A stretch of 64,000 nucleotides of DNA from DRYM01 sp964564025 (GCA_964564025.1 CAZLZO010000001.1:62001-126000), one strand, 5' to 3'; positions 35,747-45,210 are shown, numbered from the stretch's first letter. A program made the numbers and translations. The notes: generated by a model not told the origin, from the letters alone.

Positions 35747-36331
35747 CTAAAAGTAATTTACTATTTCGTATATGCTTCTAACACTATCGCACCCTGTAAG
35801 TTCATCGAAACTTCCCACAATAACTGTTTTACACCCCATTTTTAACCCGGCTTCATAATCCCATAGAGTATCGCCTACAAACACTGTCTTTGAAGGCTTT
35901 ACACCAAGTTCGTCGATAGCAATCCTTAACTGTACAAACCTGTCTAAACTATCATCACGTGTTATTATTGTTCTAAAAAATTTAATGAGACCTAACCTGT
36001 TTAAAATTATTAATGCTGTTCTTCTACTTTGTAAAGTTACGAGACCTATTTTTATATTCCTAAATTTTAAGTAAGTAAAAATTTCGTAGAGTTTTTTATC
36101 AAAAAAGACTTTTCTTGCTGCCTCCAGCTCCTCTTTCTCTATAATTTTAAATGCTCTCTCTCTAAGTTTGGGATTGTTCCGTGTAAGTATGTATACACTT
36201 AACCCTAAGGGCTTCAAGGGATGATTTGTTTTAAGAACCCCCCTTACTTTTGCTCTTAATTTATCCCAGTTTATATTAGTTTTTACTAAAGTCCCGTCCA
36301 AGTCCGTTATTAACGCTTCATATTTACCCAA
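35747..36331 (-). CDS. HAD-superfamily phosphatase
   Basis: 194 residues with TTG start at 36331 behind AGGTG. HAD motif I is DLDGT (Asp10 and Asp12), motif III/II region follows VTLQSRRTALIILNRLGL, and motif IV reads VFVGDTLWDYEAGLKMG with the Mg-binding Asp. A short helical cap lies between motifs I and II. Likely a small phosphatase (phosphoglycolate type), with substrate unknown. It follows the thioredoxin-fold gene by 9 bases. Confidence 0.8.
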   Translation of the reverse strand: MGKYEALITDLDGTLVKTNINWDKLRAKVRGVLKTNHPLKPLGLSVYILTRNNPKLRERAFKIIEKEELEAARKVFFDKKLYEIFTYLKFRNIKIGLVTLQSRRTALIILNRLGLIKFFRTIITRDDSLDRFVQLRIAIDELGVKPSKTVFVGDTLWDYEAGLKMGCKTVIVGSFDELTGCDSVRSIYEIVNYF

Positions 36332-36340
36332 ACTTACACC

Positions 36341-36619
36341 TTAAATTCTCATCGTTGCTCTAAGGAGCATGTCTTTAAAATCTCCTTCAGAAGGCCTATA
36401 GCCTACCGCCATTAAAACTCCGTTAACTGCTATACTTGGTGAAACTAATATGCCATACCTAGAAATTACTTCGTCATCAAAAATGTCCTTAATTATAGTC
36501 TTAACGGTGAGCTCCCTTAATTTTTCAGCTACTTTTACAATGGTATTAACTATGGCTTCTCCCTCCTCTAATTTATCAACAAAAACTTCAACTACAATCA
36601 ATTCCTTCTCCTTATTCAC
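36341..36619 (-). CDS. Thioredoxin-fold protein lacking CxxC
   Basis: 92 residues, GTG start at 36619. The beta-alpha-beta layout (LIVVEVFVD at the N-terminus, VKTIIKDIFDDE, then YGILVSPSIAVNG with the cis-Pro loop, and FKDMLL) matches small thioredoxin_3-type redox proteins. The place of CPxC reads DKLEEGEA, with no Cys anywhere, so it cannot act as a dithiol oxidoreductase. It lies between pmbA and the HAD gene on one strand. Confidence 0.68.
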   Translation of the reverse strand: MNKEKELIVVEVFVDKLEEGEAIVNTIVKVAEKLRELTVKTIIKDIFDDEVISRYGILVSPSIAVNGVLMAVGYRPSEGDFKDMLLRATMRI

Positions 36620-36638
36620 GCCGATAATCCCTCGATTT

Positions 36639-37991
36639 TTAGAGCATGTGCTTTGTTGTATGGATCTTCTCTACTAAAATGTAGGGGGCTATGGTGGGTA
36701 TTTCAGCTTCCCACCATTTAATTTGGTATCTTCTCCTACCTAAGTCTTTTATATTACGAAGTAATCTAGGTAGTTTATCTGTTATCCTAAGTTTTGTTAC
36801 AGCTTTACTTATTTCACCATTTTCTATAAGAAATAATGCATCTCTTGTTACTGTTGAAAACATTCCTTCGACATAGTTTTGCATTCTAGTGTACCAATTG
36901 TTCGTTATTAAGAGTCCTTTCTTAACTTCTGCTATTAATTCATCATATTTAAGTTCTCCAGCCGCTATTTCCAATGACCATGGATGCGGATTTATCCAGC
37001 CAGCATTTCCCGTTGATTTGACTCCATATTTTCTCGCTGTTTTACTATTGTGGAGAAATGTTTTCAAAACACCTTTCTCTATTATCGCATTTCTTCTCGT
37101 TAAAACACCTTCAGCATCAACATATGTCATAGAGTATGATTCTGGGTTTCTCGGATCATCAATTAATGTTAACTTATCAGAGGCTACAACATCACCTACT
37201 TTATTATTTGCAAAAATAGATAAGCCCATGTCAACTTCGAAAGCTGAAGCCATAGTACCTATTATGTTGAAAATGTTACTTACAACCATCGGTGAAAGTA
37301 TTACATCATACACGTCTGATGCTACCTTTTCCCTCCTTTTAGAGGCTAATGCATATTCTGAAGCTACCCTTGTTGTTTCAACAATTTCTTCTCTTCTAAG
37401 AATTCTTCCAGCCGATGCCCATTGCCCGCTTCCTTCACCTTTAAATACTCTTACATAGAATTCATATTTTCCATAACTTTCTAATGTTTCAACTCCCGTA
37501 GATGTAGCTAAGGCTTCAAAACCAGCTACAACCTTAAACATTCCAGCAAGTTTATCTATTTCGTAAGTTAATGCTGTGTTTAAAATTTCTTCAGAGTACG
37601 TTTCGGGTTCAGTAAGAGCCTTAATTATTGAATCATGTATTTCAGCTGGTCCTTTAATTTTCGTTTCAAGCTTAGGTAATGGTGCATAGTATTCTGATGG
37701 TTCAGAAAGCTCTATTTCTGAAACAAAGTTTCTAATGAAGCCAAGGGCGTCTTCTTCTCGAGGTATTTCAAAGCTTAACGTTGCTACTCTTCTGTTCTTA
37801 GCTAAATATACTGATACGCTAATATTATTCCAGCTTTGCAGAATACTTGGCTGACTATTAGCGAATTTCACCATCGCTTCATCTTCATAATTCACTATGG
37901 CAGCTACTTCTTCGAACCCCGCCTTTAAAGCTTCAGTTACAGTTTTTTTAGCTAAACTTATAATTTTATTTTCATCTATTTCCACAATCAA
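36639..37991 (-). CDS. pmbA: PmbA/TldE-family metalloprotease partner
   Basis: 450 residues, TTG start at 37991 overlapping tldD by 4 bases. It has ILSPMVVSNIFNIIGTMASAF, TLIDDPRNPES and the C-terminal TKLRITDKLPRLLRNI, in TldE order and without the HExxxH motif, as expected of the inactive partner. TldD-TldE form a heterodimeric metalloprotease that degrades or processes small peptides. Gene order tldD-pmbA is the standard. Confidence 0.92.
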   Translation of the reverse strand: MIVEIDENKIISLAKKTVTEALKAGFEEVAAIVNYEDEAMVKFANSQPSILQSWNNISVSVYLAKNRRVATLSFEIPREEDALGFIRNFVSEIELSEPSEYYAPLPKLETKIKGPAEIHDSIIKALTEPETYSEEILNTALTYEIDKLAGMFKVVAGFEALATSTGVETLESYGKYEFYVRVFKGEGSGQWASAGRILRREEIVETTRVASEYALASKRREKVASDVYDVILSPMVVSNIFNIIGTMASAFEVDMGLSIFANNKVGDVVASDKLTLIDDPRNPESYSMTYVDAEGVLTRRNAIIEKGVLKTFLHNSKTARKYGVKSTGNAGWINPHPWSLEIAAGELKYDELIAEVKKGLLITNNWYTRMQNYVEGMFSTVTRDALFLIENGEISKAVTKLRITDKLPRLLRNIKDLGRRRYQIKWWEAEIPTIAPYILVEKIHTTKHML

Positions 37992-39424
37992 TAGGGAGCA
38001 ACCCCCAAAACTATACTTCTCAATCTGACATTAGGTCCCCCCAACCACACGGGAACTCCCTGAGCAGGCTCTCCCTTACCACACGTTCCAGCATGAAATT
38101 CTAGGCTTCTATCTGCAGCATCTACACTATTATAGAAGCTTTCAGTCGTTATTTCGAGAACAGGGTATTTTACATATCCTCTAATTTCGCCTTTTTCAAT
38201 AAGGTATGATTCTAAACCAACATATCGTTGGCTCCATCTTAAATCGTCAATGTTCCATTCCATGTATGATTTAATGTATACTCCTAACTTAATATCCTCT
38301 ATTAACTCTTCAAAACTCATATCTCCCGGTTTAAAATACGTATTAGACATTCTAATTATAGGCTCTGAAGTATAATCCTTAGCTCTAGCTGAACCATTGC
38401 TTACAACGCCAAACATTCTTGCAGTCCATCTATTATGAAGAAGCTCATTAATTATTCCATTTTTATATAAATATTTAGGCCTTGCTTTAATGCCTTCATC
38501 ATCGTAAAGGTAATAACCGTAGCTTCCAGGAATAGTTGGGTCATCTATTACATTAACTATTTCGTTGCCTATTCTCTCCTTTCCTACCATGTCTTTTTTA
38601 ATGAAACTTTCGCCAGCTTGAGCAGCTTCCCTACCTAAAATCCTATCTGCTTCGCTAGGATGCCCGCATGACTCATGAACTATTAATCCGACAACTTCGC
38701 TTCCAATCACAACGTCTACTTTCTCTTTAGGAGGAGATTTACCTTCAAGAAGTACTTTTTCAAGTATTTTAGCTTCAGTTACAACCCTCTCTTTAATATT
38801 CCATTTCTCCAGAAGTTCTAAGCCTCCGCTGCCGCCCCTTTCAAAAAATCTTTGCATAGTACCTTTCTCAGGAGCATTTATTACGAAATTGCCGTAAATG
38901 CTTACTCTTGGAACATAGCTTTCCACTTTAACACCTTCACTTGTTACTAGCAATTTTTCCTCAGAACTTTCAATATACTCTATGAAAAATGCTTGCATTC
39001 TAGATTTCCTCAGCACATTTCTGGCTTCACTCCAGACTTCCTTAAAGAGCACTATCTTGTCTTTAAGGCTCATACTATCAAAACTTTTCTTCATAGGTGC
39101 ACTGTATTTTGCTTCTCTAGGTTTCATATGAGCAAGCTCTATAGGCTCCCTGTATTGGGCGGCTAAAGCTCTTGCCTTCTCTATGGCTCTTTTAACTATT
39201 TTTGTAAGTGCTTCACGTGATAAAATGTTTGTAGAAGCAAAGCCTAAAGATCCATTTACTAAAACCCTTACACCTACTCCCTCGCTTACCGATTTCCCTA
39301 CACTAATTACTTTATCATATTTCATTACAATATATGATTCTGCTACTCTATGATACCTAGCTTCAACATATTCCGCACCCTCACTAGTGCCGACACTGAC
39401 AACATGGTTCAAAAGCTCCTCCAT
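37988..39424 (-). CDS. tldD: TldD metalloprotease
   Basis: 478 residues. The metal-binding motif HESCGHPSE (HExxxH) lies near residue 255, after VDVVIGSEVVGLIV, with DDPTIPGSYGYYLYDDEG and the C-terminal TCGKGEPAQGVPVWLGGPN typical of TldD. This is the catalytic subunit; the PmbA/TldE gene follows with a 4-base overlap. A lone amidohydrolase-like gene and dph6 lie upstream on the same strand. Confidence 0.94.
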   Translation of the reverse strand: MEELLNHVVSVGTSEGAEYVEARYHRVAESYIVMKYDKVISVGKSVSEGVGVRVLVNGSLGFASTNILSREALTKIVKRAIEKARALAAQYREPIELAHMKPREAKYSAPMKKSFDSMSLKDKIVLFKEVWSEARNVLRKSRMQAFFIEYIESSEEKLLVTSEGVKVESYVPRVSIYGNFVINAPEKGTMQRFFERGGSGGLELLEKWNIKERVVTEAKILEKVLLEGKSPPKEKVDVVIGSEVVGLIVHESCGHPSEADRILGREAAQAGESFIKKDMVGKERIGNEIVNVIDDPTIPGSYGYYLYDDEGIKARPKYLYKNGIINELLHNRWTARMFGVVSNGSARAKDYTSEPIIRMSNTYFKPGDMSFEELIEDIKLGVYIKSYMEWNIDDLRWSQRYVGLESYLIEKGEIRGYVKYPVLEITTESFYNSVDAADRSLEFHAGTCGKGEPAQGVPVWLGGPNVRLRSIVLGVAPY

Positions 39425-39483
39425 TTTAAAAAACCTTTAGTTACAGTTCTTGCTGAATAAGACTGTATCGCTTCTAATAAAAC

Positions 39484-40626
39484 TTATTCACCAATTTCCT
39501 CCTTTAACAACATAAATTCGCTAGCCGGAGTAATTATGTACATTACATCTTCGGGTTCACTAAACATCACTAGGTTTTCTAAAACCTTCTCCGAATTCGT
39601 TAGCCTATAATTAGGTGATGCTGCCTTAAATAATGTAACATAAGCATTTCTCCCAATACTTAAGCTTTCAGATGAAATACCTAGTATTTCCGAAGAACCA
39701 TGAAGAACAGTCTTAAATAACTCCCTAACTGATGTTTTGAAATCCCAATAACTGCTTCTAACGAATCTTAATAACTCCCTAAGTTCGTCAAAGAGGAATC
39801 CTGAAGAACATGTTAAAGAACATGATCCCAACGCGAACGTTATTTTCTCTTTAATAAATTCTTTAACTGGAGGAAATCCTCCAGGTGAATGTAAAAGGCT
39901 GCATTGAGGTGTTAAGATTACTTTAGCGTTTGAGGCCTTAATTAACTCTATTTCTCTACTAGTTATCCATTCAACACCTACTAAAACGGCATTTTCCTTT
40001 AGTCCATTAATTTTTTCAAGATAGCTTACTTGGAAATCTCCGTATTTCCTCTTAAACTGAAAAACTTCATTTCTAGTGTTTGCTATGTGTATTGAAACTA
40101 ATGAGCCACTATTTTCTCTTATTATTTCAGAGAATTCTTCAGGAGTAAATGTTCTTAGAGAATCTACATGTATGAACTTCTCTTTACTAAAGCCTTTTTC
40201 CCTAAAACTCTTAACTAAGTATCTCCCTTTAAAAATAATGGGTAAGCTCTTCTTCTTTAAGCGTAAGTTTTCCGGGTTAGGGTCCAAGGTTAAAAGAGCT
40301 GTTAAACCATTTTTCACAAGGAACTTTTCAAGAACCTCCATGTTAAATGAAGGAACGGGATTTTCTAAAAGCATGTTCCACAACTTTAACCGGTCACAGT
40401 CAAGGAACATTCCTCTATAATTGTAAGTAAATAAATGTGTATGAGCATCAACCATTCCAGGTACTGCTACCATTTTTGAGCAATCAATTAATGGTTCTCC
40501 CTGTTCTCTTACAATATCCTTGCCTATTTCAGCAATTCTTCCTTCTAGAATTCTTATGTCAATGTTTTCCATAATGAACGTGTCTTCTAGATTCAATATA
40601 GCGTATCTGCAATTCTTAAGTATCAT
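39484..40626 (-). CDS. Amidohydrolase-fold protein with altered active site
   Basis: A 380-residue amidohydrolase-superfamily protein. The small beta-sandwich N-terminus is followed by VDAHTHLF (metal His-x-His near 61-63) and VSIHIANTR. The usual later ligands are changed: VGVEWITSREIELI lacks the His of the AHC segment, and FALGSCSLTCSSGF has Cys in place of the conserved Asp (LGTD). C-terminal ILGISSESLSIGRNAY matches the family. It could be an inactive relative or use another mechanism. It overlaps dph6 by 4 bases. Confidence 0.72.
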   Translation of the reverse strand: MILKNCRYAILNLEDTFIMENIDIRILEGRIAEIGKDIVREQGEPLIDCSKMVAVPGMVDAHTHLFTYNYRGMFLDCDRLKLWNMLLENPVPSFNMEVLEKFLVKNGLTALLTLDPNPENLRLKKKSLPIIFKGRYLVKSFREKGFSKEKFIHVDSLRTFTPEEFSEIIRENSGSLVSIHIANTRNEVFQFKRKYGDFQVSYLEKINGLKENAVLVGVEWITSREIELIKASNAKVILTPQCSLLHSPGGFPPVKEFIKEKITFALGSCSLTCSSGFLFDELRELLRFVRSSYWDFKTSVRELFKTVLHGSSEILGISSESLSIGRNAYVTLFKAASPNYRLTNSEKVLENLVMFSEPEDVMYIITPASEFMLLKEEIGE

Positions 40627-41306
40627 TTTCTTATCAACTCTATTTTCTCTACAACATATTTTCCTTCAAACTCTGATACTATGATTTCTCTTCCATAAAC
40701 TTTAAGTTTATACTTAAATAATGGGGCATCAATAACGAATGTTTCTGCTTCGCCGCCTTCAAATGCGGGGTTAAATCCATACTTTCTAGCTCTATAAATT
40801 ATTTCATTAACATTTTTCTCATCAATAACCTTACCTAGAAATTTGAGAGGCAAACCATAAGTCTTTATTTCTATTATTAATGCTTTAATACCATGTTTGA
40901 CTAGGTCTCTAATGTATTCTTCTTGGTTTTTACGCCAAAGTGGACTGTAAACCGCTAATCCTAGCTCTTCAGCAACAAAATTAATGTTCATTCTTTGATA
41001 ATCTGAAAGGAGAGCCCCTGTAACAACAGCTTCAATATCGTATCTTTCCATAGCTAACTCTAGTGCTTTTCTAAGTTCTTTAAGTTCTTCGCCTTTAATA
41101 CCGGAAGTCTCAACTCTTATTTGTGGCAGCTCCAACGCTTTTGCTTGATACTCCGTATAATCTATCATTGGATAGTGGAACATCCATGAATTCTCTCTTT
41201 TCGGTTTTAACGTTATTAAGCATTTAATGTTGAAGCCTTTAAAGAATGCTAAATGTAACGCGTAATTGCTATCCTTACCTCCAGAGTATAGTGAGCATGC
41301 CTTCAA
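40623..41306 (-). CDS. dph6: Diphthine-ammonia ligase
   Basis: 227 residues, TTG start at 41306 behind AGGTG. It has the N-type ATP pyrophosphatase P-loop YSGGKDSNYAL (about 7-17), TGALLSDYQRMN and EGGEAETFVIDAP, all marks of DPH6. It amidates diphthine on elongation factor 2, the last step of diphthamide formation. It is first in a run with the amidohydrolase-like gene, tldD and pmbA. Confidence 0.92.
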   Translation of the reverse strand: MKACSLYSGGKDSNYALHLAFFKGFNIKCLITLKPKRENSWMFHYPMIDYTEYQAKALELPQIRVETSGIKGEELKELRKALELAMERYDIEAVVTGALLSDYQRMNINFVAEELGLAVYSPLWRKNQEEYIRDLVKHGIKALIIEIKTYGLPLKFLGKVIDEKNVNEIIYRARKYGFNPAFEGGEAETFVIDAPLFKYKLKVYGREIIVSEFEGKYVVEKIELIRK

Positions 41307-41415
41307 CTAGTAAAGCACCTTAGTGTTTTTCTGAAATATTCTTTAAGAAACCTAATTATATTTGCTCGTTTTCTCTTACACATAGCGGAAATTCATGAAC
41401 TATGGGGAACCAGCT

Positions 41416-42647
41416 ATGTTATCCGCTGAAGAGTTATTACTAAGTCTTATGTTGGCTTTAGCGTTAGCTATGATTGTAGGTAAGCTCTTTGAAGAACTAT
41501 TTGCTAGGCTAAAATTTCCTCCCGTAAAGGGGATTTAGTAGCTGGTTTAATCTTAGGAACAGCCTTGCTGAACATTTTCCCCATAAACGATACAGTCAAG
41601 GTTATCGGATGGTTTGGAGATGCAATTCTCCTATTTTATGCAGGTCTCGAAACACGCTATAGAGATTTTATGAAGAATCTGAAACTTTACGGAATAATAA
41701 CTATCGGTGAAGCTATTGCAGCATTCGCAATAGGCTACCTTATAGGGATAGCTTTTGGCTATCCACCTAAATCAGCATATTTCATAGGTGCTGTTTTAGA
41801 AGCTACAAGCATTAGCGTTACGGTAAGAACGCTTATAGAAATAGATAAGCTAGGCACCCCTGAAGGATACACAATACTTGGTGTTGCTGTTTTAGACGAC
41901 TTAGTAGCGTTAATAACAATAGTTGCTGGAGCAGCCTTCATAACTACAGGAAGGTTCGACATAATTGTTCTAGCAAAAACAGCTACCTTAGCCTTCCTTT
42001 TCTGGATTGTAACGGTCTTAATATTGCATAGATTATCAAGTAAAATAATGTCATTAGCTTTCAAAATGCATATTGAAGAAGCTTTATTCTCGATTCTCTT
42101 AGGAATATTTGCTCTATCAGCTTATTTAACAAAGTACTTCGGCTTATCACCTTTAGTTGCAGCTTACGCAACAGGTTTAGCTTTTTCGGAAGCTAGAGGT
42201 ATTAGAAGAGTTTCTGAAAGAATGCGTTTTCTATCAATGATATTTTCCATAATATTCTTTATGATTACAGCTGCTGAACTAGATATTAAACGAACCATTA
42301 ATTTTAACTATTTACCATTTTACCTAGCTATGATAGGCGGTGCTCTTCTAGGTAAAACTTTCGGTGGAGGATTAACTTCGTTTCTCATAGGATATCCTGC
42401 TTTAGCCTCTTTACGTGTTGCTTTTGGGTTATTTCCGAGAGCAGAATTCTGCATAATAGCAGCTTATATGGGATATTCATATGGTATTTTAGGTGCAGAA
42501 GCATATTTAGCAGCGTTACTTATAGTCTTAGTAACGAACTTTATAACACCACCTCTTCTAAAGTATGTTTTTGAACATGGACCTCCAACTAAGCATATTG
42601 AGTTTCGCTGGAGAAAACTTATACGTAGAAGGGGGAGGCGGAAATGA
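41416..42647 (+). CDS. CPA2-type cation/proton antiporter, frameshifted near codon 37
   Basis: The frame from ATG 41416 encodes the first helix (LFEELFARLKFPP) but meets TAG at 41536. The continuing protein reads in the next frame from 41529 (GDLVAGLILG onwards), and only a 1-base loss in AAAGGGG near 41526-41529 separates the halves. Comparison with the two other antiporters here (QVPVLGDFLAG, QPTILGDLLAG) shows that PPV-x-GDLVAG was intended. The rest is intact: TSISVTVRTLIEID, GVAVLDDLVA and GLFPRAEFCII. About 409 residues if corrected. Real inactivation, slippage or a sequencing error are all possible. Confidence 0.8.
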
Positions 42648-43183
42648 GGGACTATGGAAGCGGCAAGATTATTCTTAAGAAATTCTACTCAGCGCTTGAG
42701 GAAGTTTTAAAGATGAAAATAGAGAACTTTCTTGAGCAACATAAAGATGTCTTACCTAAATTTGAAGTTGTACATGAAAACGAAAGCGTTGAAGAAGTCC
42801 TTAAACATCTTAGAGAGGATAAACATTACATAATAGTTATTGACAGGAAAGGCAAAATGAGAGGCATAATAACGTACATAGATTTCATGATAATGTTCGG
42901 TAAGAAGAGAACAACAGCCCTATTTGCCCCATTTTCGTCAGTAACAAGGTCACTTAAAAGAGCACATATGCCGCTCAAAACTCTCGCTGAGCTCAAGGCT
43001 TCAGATATTATGAACATTGCACCACCACACGTTTGGAATCATTCTAAAGTAGAGGACGCATTAAACAATATGAGTAAAACAGGAAATAACTTCGCAGTAG
43101 TTATAGCAAAAGGAGAAAAAGTAGTAGGCATTATTACTGCTCACGCTATTTTTAGAGCTATAATTCGTAAAGCTGAACTGTAG
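42644..43183 (+). CDS. CBS-domain protein coupled to antiporter
   Basis: 179 residues overlapping the antiporter stop by 4 bases (ATGA). After an N-terminal helical part, two CBS motifs are seen: HYIIVIDRKGKMRGIITYID and FAVVIAKGEKVVGIITAHA, with VEDALNNMS between. It likely senses nucleotide and controls the antiporter. A separate CBS gene also follows the antiporter at 26 kb. Confidence 0.85.
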   Translation: MRDYGSGKIILKKFYSALEEVLKMKIENFLEQHKDVLPKFEVVHENESVEEVLKHLREDKHYIIVIDRKGKMRGIITYIDFMIMFGKKRTTALFAPFSSVTRSLKRAHMPLKTLAELKASDIMNIAPPHVWNHSKVEDALNNMSKTGNNFAVVIAKGEKVVGIITAHAIFRAIIRKAEL

Positions 43184-43201
43184 GGAGAATAGGCTCGCTA
43201 C

Positions 43202-43972
43202 CTACAGGATTTTGATGTTACGTATACTTTTTAATGCTAATAGTTCAGCTGTTCTAACAGTTCCGGGCGCAAGCTCTGGAATATGCTTCATTTTTAAAAC
43301 GATAGCTTCTATGCTTTCTTTACCTCTAATATGAGCAATATATGCTCTTGCATGCCCATCAACTATATAATACTTTCCCCCAAACTCTAACACTACTATA
43401 GGATTAATAAACTCCCTTTCTTTCATTAACGTTCTAACCTTTGATTTCTCAATAAACGGTTGCGTTGGAACAAGCTTATCCACATATGCCCTTCCATATT
43501 TCACGAGAACGCTTTTCCCATAGATCCTTCTATAATATTCAACGTACTTAATTATAGTTTTCCAGTAATCATACTCCTTAGGTAAGCGCTCATTAGTGGT
43601 TATTATTTCCATAGAGTTCCAAGTATACTTAAACCTCGGAAAATAGTTTCTAAAAAATATTCTAAACGCTTTAACACTTGAGCGCCCAGAAATATACTTA
43701 GCATAACATCTATGATGGCCGTCAATAACGAAGTACTCGCTACCTGTCGTAATAGCTACTATTGGTAAATCATAATTCTCGGTAAGAGTTTTCTTAAGGA
43801 CGATTGCTAACTTCTCTAGTTCAAGAAATTTTTCAGTAGCGTAGAGTTTAGGAAAACTTATTGATGTTTCGATGTAACTTAGTTTAACGCTATATATTTG
43901 CTCAAAACTCCTTATAATTGATTCTAATCTTTCAAAAGCTTCTTTATATGATGAAACAACATGTACTGTCAA
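43202..43972 (-). CDS. Tandem ParB/sulfiredoxin-fold protein coupled to hypB
   Basis: 256 residues, TTG start overlapping the hypB stop by 4 bases. Two ParB-like halves are visible, each with the nucleotide-binding signature: VIDGHHRCYA (DGHHR 84-88) and IVDGHARAYI (DGHAR 205-209), the second after PTQPFIEKSKV. The fold includes ParB, sulfiredoxin and the archaeal ADP-dependent free-serine kinase SerK, which has one copy. No DNA-binding helix-turn-helix is obvious. Function is open: a kinase or a nickel-site-related role are hypotheses from context. Confidence 0.72.
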   Translation of the reverse strand: MTVHVVSSYKEAFERLESIIRSFEQIYSVKLSYIETSISFPKLYATEKFLELEKLAIVLKKTLTENYDLPIVAITTGSEYFVIDGHHRCYAKYISGRSSVKAFRIFFRNYFPRFKYTWNSMEIITTNERLPKEYDYWKTIIKYVEYYRRIYGKSVLVKYGRAYVDKLVPTQPFIEKSKVRTLMKEREFINPIVVLEFGGKYYIVDGHARAYIAHIRGKESIEAIVLKMKHIPELAPGTVRTAELLALKSIRNIKIL

Positions 43973-44763
43973 CTTCTTCTCTCAACTTTACTCTTTAAAA
44001 TTTCCACTATTTTACCTATTCTTTCAGCTACTTCAGTTTCTAAAAGTTTTTCTGGAGCATTTTCATCGAGGGCCTTAGCTATTTTGAAGTCAAATGGTAT
44101 TTCAATAACATATTCTATATTGTATTTATTAGCTAGTGAAAATACATTACCTTCCCCTATGATGAAAGCTCTTTCACCAGCAATTACGTAATATGCCATG
44201 TTGTTTATAAGCGCTAAAATAGGAACTTTAAGGTCACTAAATAATCTAATGGCCCTTTCAACAACGCTTAAGGAAATTCTTGAAGGTATTGTTACTATCA
44301 AAGCCCCCTTACTTCCATTAATGCTTTCTACAGAAGTTAATGTTTCATCTCCTGTTCCGGGAGGTAAATCAACAACTAGGAAGTCTAAAGAACCCCAATT
44401 AGTTATTGCTAGTAACTCCTTGATCGCATTAGTTTTTGCTTTACCTCTTAAGGGGATTGCTTCATTTTTCGCAAAGAAACCTATGGACATTACTTTTACT
44501 CCTAAGGTCTCAGGAGGCACTAGCCCCTTCTTACTCTCCTCAGGCTCAGTATTTTCTAAACCTAAAATTTCAGGAATCACTGGGCCATGAAGATCTAGGT
44601 CTAGAAGTCCCACATTAAATCCTTCTCTAGAAAGCTTAAGAGCTAAAATAGCTGAAATAGTTGATTTTCCAACACCACCTTTACCACTCCCTATAAGCAC
44701 AGTATATTTTATGTTCCTGAATCTTTCCTTAATAATTGCATCTCTAGGATCATAGAATTTCAT
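43969..44763 (-). CDS. hypB: ATPase-type HypB (Mrp/MinD family) for nickel insertion
   Basis: 264 residues from ATG 44763 (GGTGAT 5 bases upstream; GTG 44772 is possible). The P-loop GSGKGGVGKSTIS, the DLDLHGPVIPEIL segment and DLPPGTGDET are Mrp/NBP35 features. It is directly downstream of hypA. In Thermococcus a Mrp-type ATPase (HypB-AT) binds HypA and drives Ni loading in place of the usual GTPase HypB; that is the likely role here. A generic Fe-S carrier function cannot be excluded. Confidence 0.85.
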   Translation of the reverse strand: MKFYDPRDAIIKERFRNIKYTVLIGSGKGGVGKSTISAILALKLSREGFNVGLLDLDLHGPVIPEILGLENTEPEESKKGLVPPETLGVKVMSIGFFAKNEAIPLRGKAKTNAIKELLAITNWGSLDFLVVDLPPGTGDETLTSVESINGSKGALIVTIPSRISLSVVERAIRLFSDLKVPILALINNMAYYVIAGERAFIIGEGNVFSLANKYNIEYVIEIPFDFKIAKALDENAPEKLLETEVAERIGKIVEILKSKVERRS

Positions 44764-44775
44764 GATAATCACCGC

Positions 44776-45210
44776 TTATTTTATGAAATCTATTTTAGCT
44801 ATGTAAACCCCTCTTCCCTTCACTATTTCAAAATCCGGGCTTCCACACTTAGGGCATTTTACAAACGAGTTTACTAAATCGGGAACATAATGTACAGGAT
44901 TGTCACATTCTTTATCTGGTGATCCACAAAACACTTCATTAATTCTCTTTTTCACATTAGTAAAGTTCCATGTAAAACCGCAGCTTAAGCATTTAAAAAC
45001 CGCTTCTTCAATTTCAAAAAGAAACTCAGCATTCTTAAGGACATCATACTCTCTTTTAAGCTCATTAGTAGCTAATTTTAAGATCTCTAATTCTAGCTGA
45101 GAAAGCTCACCTACCTTCACATAGACCTTAACAACCTTTGAAGCCCCATGTTCTTGAGCTATTTTAGCTGATGAAACAACTATGCTTTCGGCAATACTCC
45201 ATTCGTGCAA
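44776..45210 (-). CDS. hypA: HypA nickel chaperone
   Basis: 144 residues with TTG start at 45210. The N-terminal MHEWSIAESIV holds the Ni ligands His2 and Glu3. The zinc site uses FKCLSCGF and KCPKCGSP (two CxxC pairs), separated by an extended loop with further Cys (FCGSP, ECDN), longer than in bacteria, as in Thermococcus. It delivers nickel to the hydrogenase large subunit. It is followed 12 bases later by the ATPase-type hypB. Confidence 0.93.
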   Translation of the reverse strand: MHEWSIAESIVVSSAKIAQEHGASKVVKVYVKVGELSQLELEILKLATNELKREYDVLKNAEFLFEIEEAVFKCLSCGFTWNFTNVKKRINEVFCGSPDKECDNPVHYVPDLVNSFVKCPKCGSPDFEIVKGRGVYIAKIDFIK

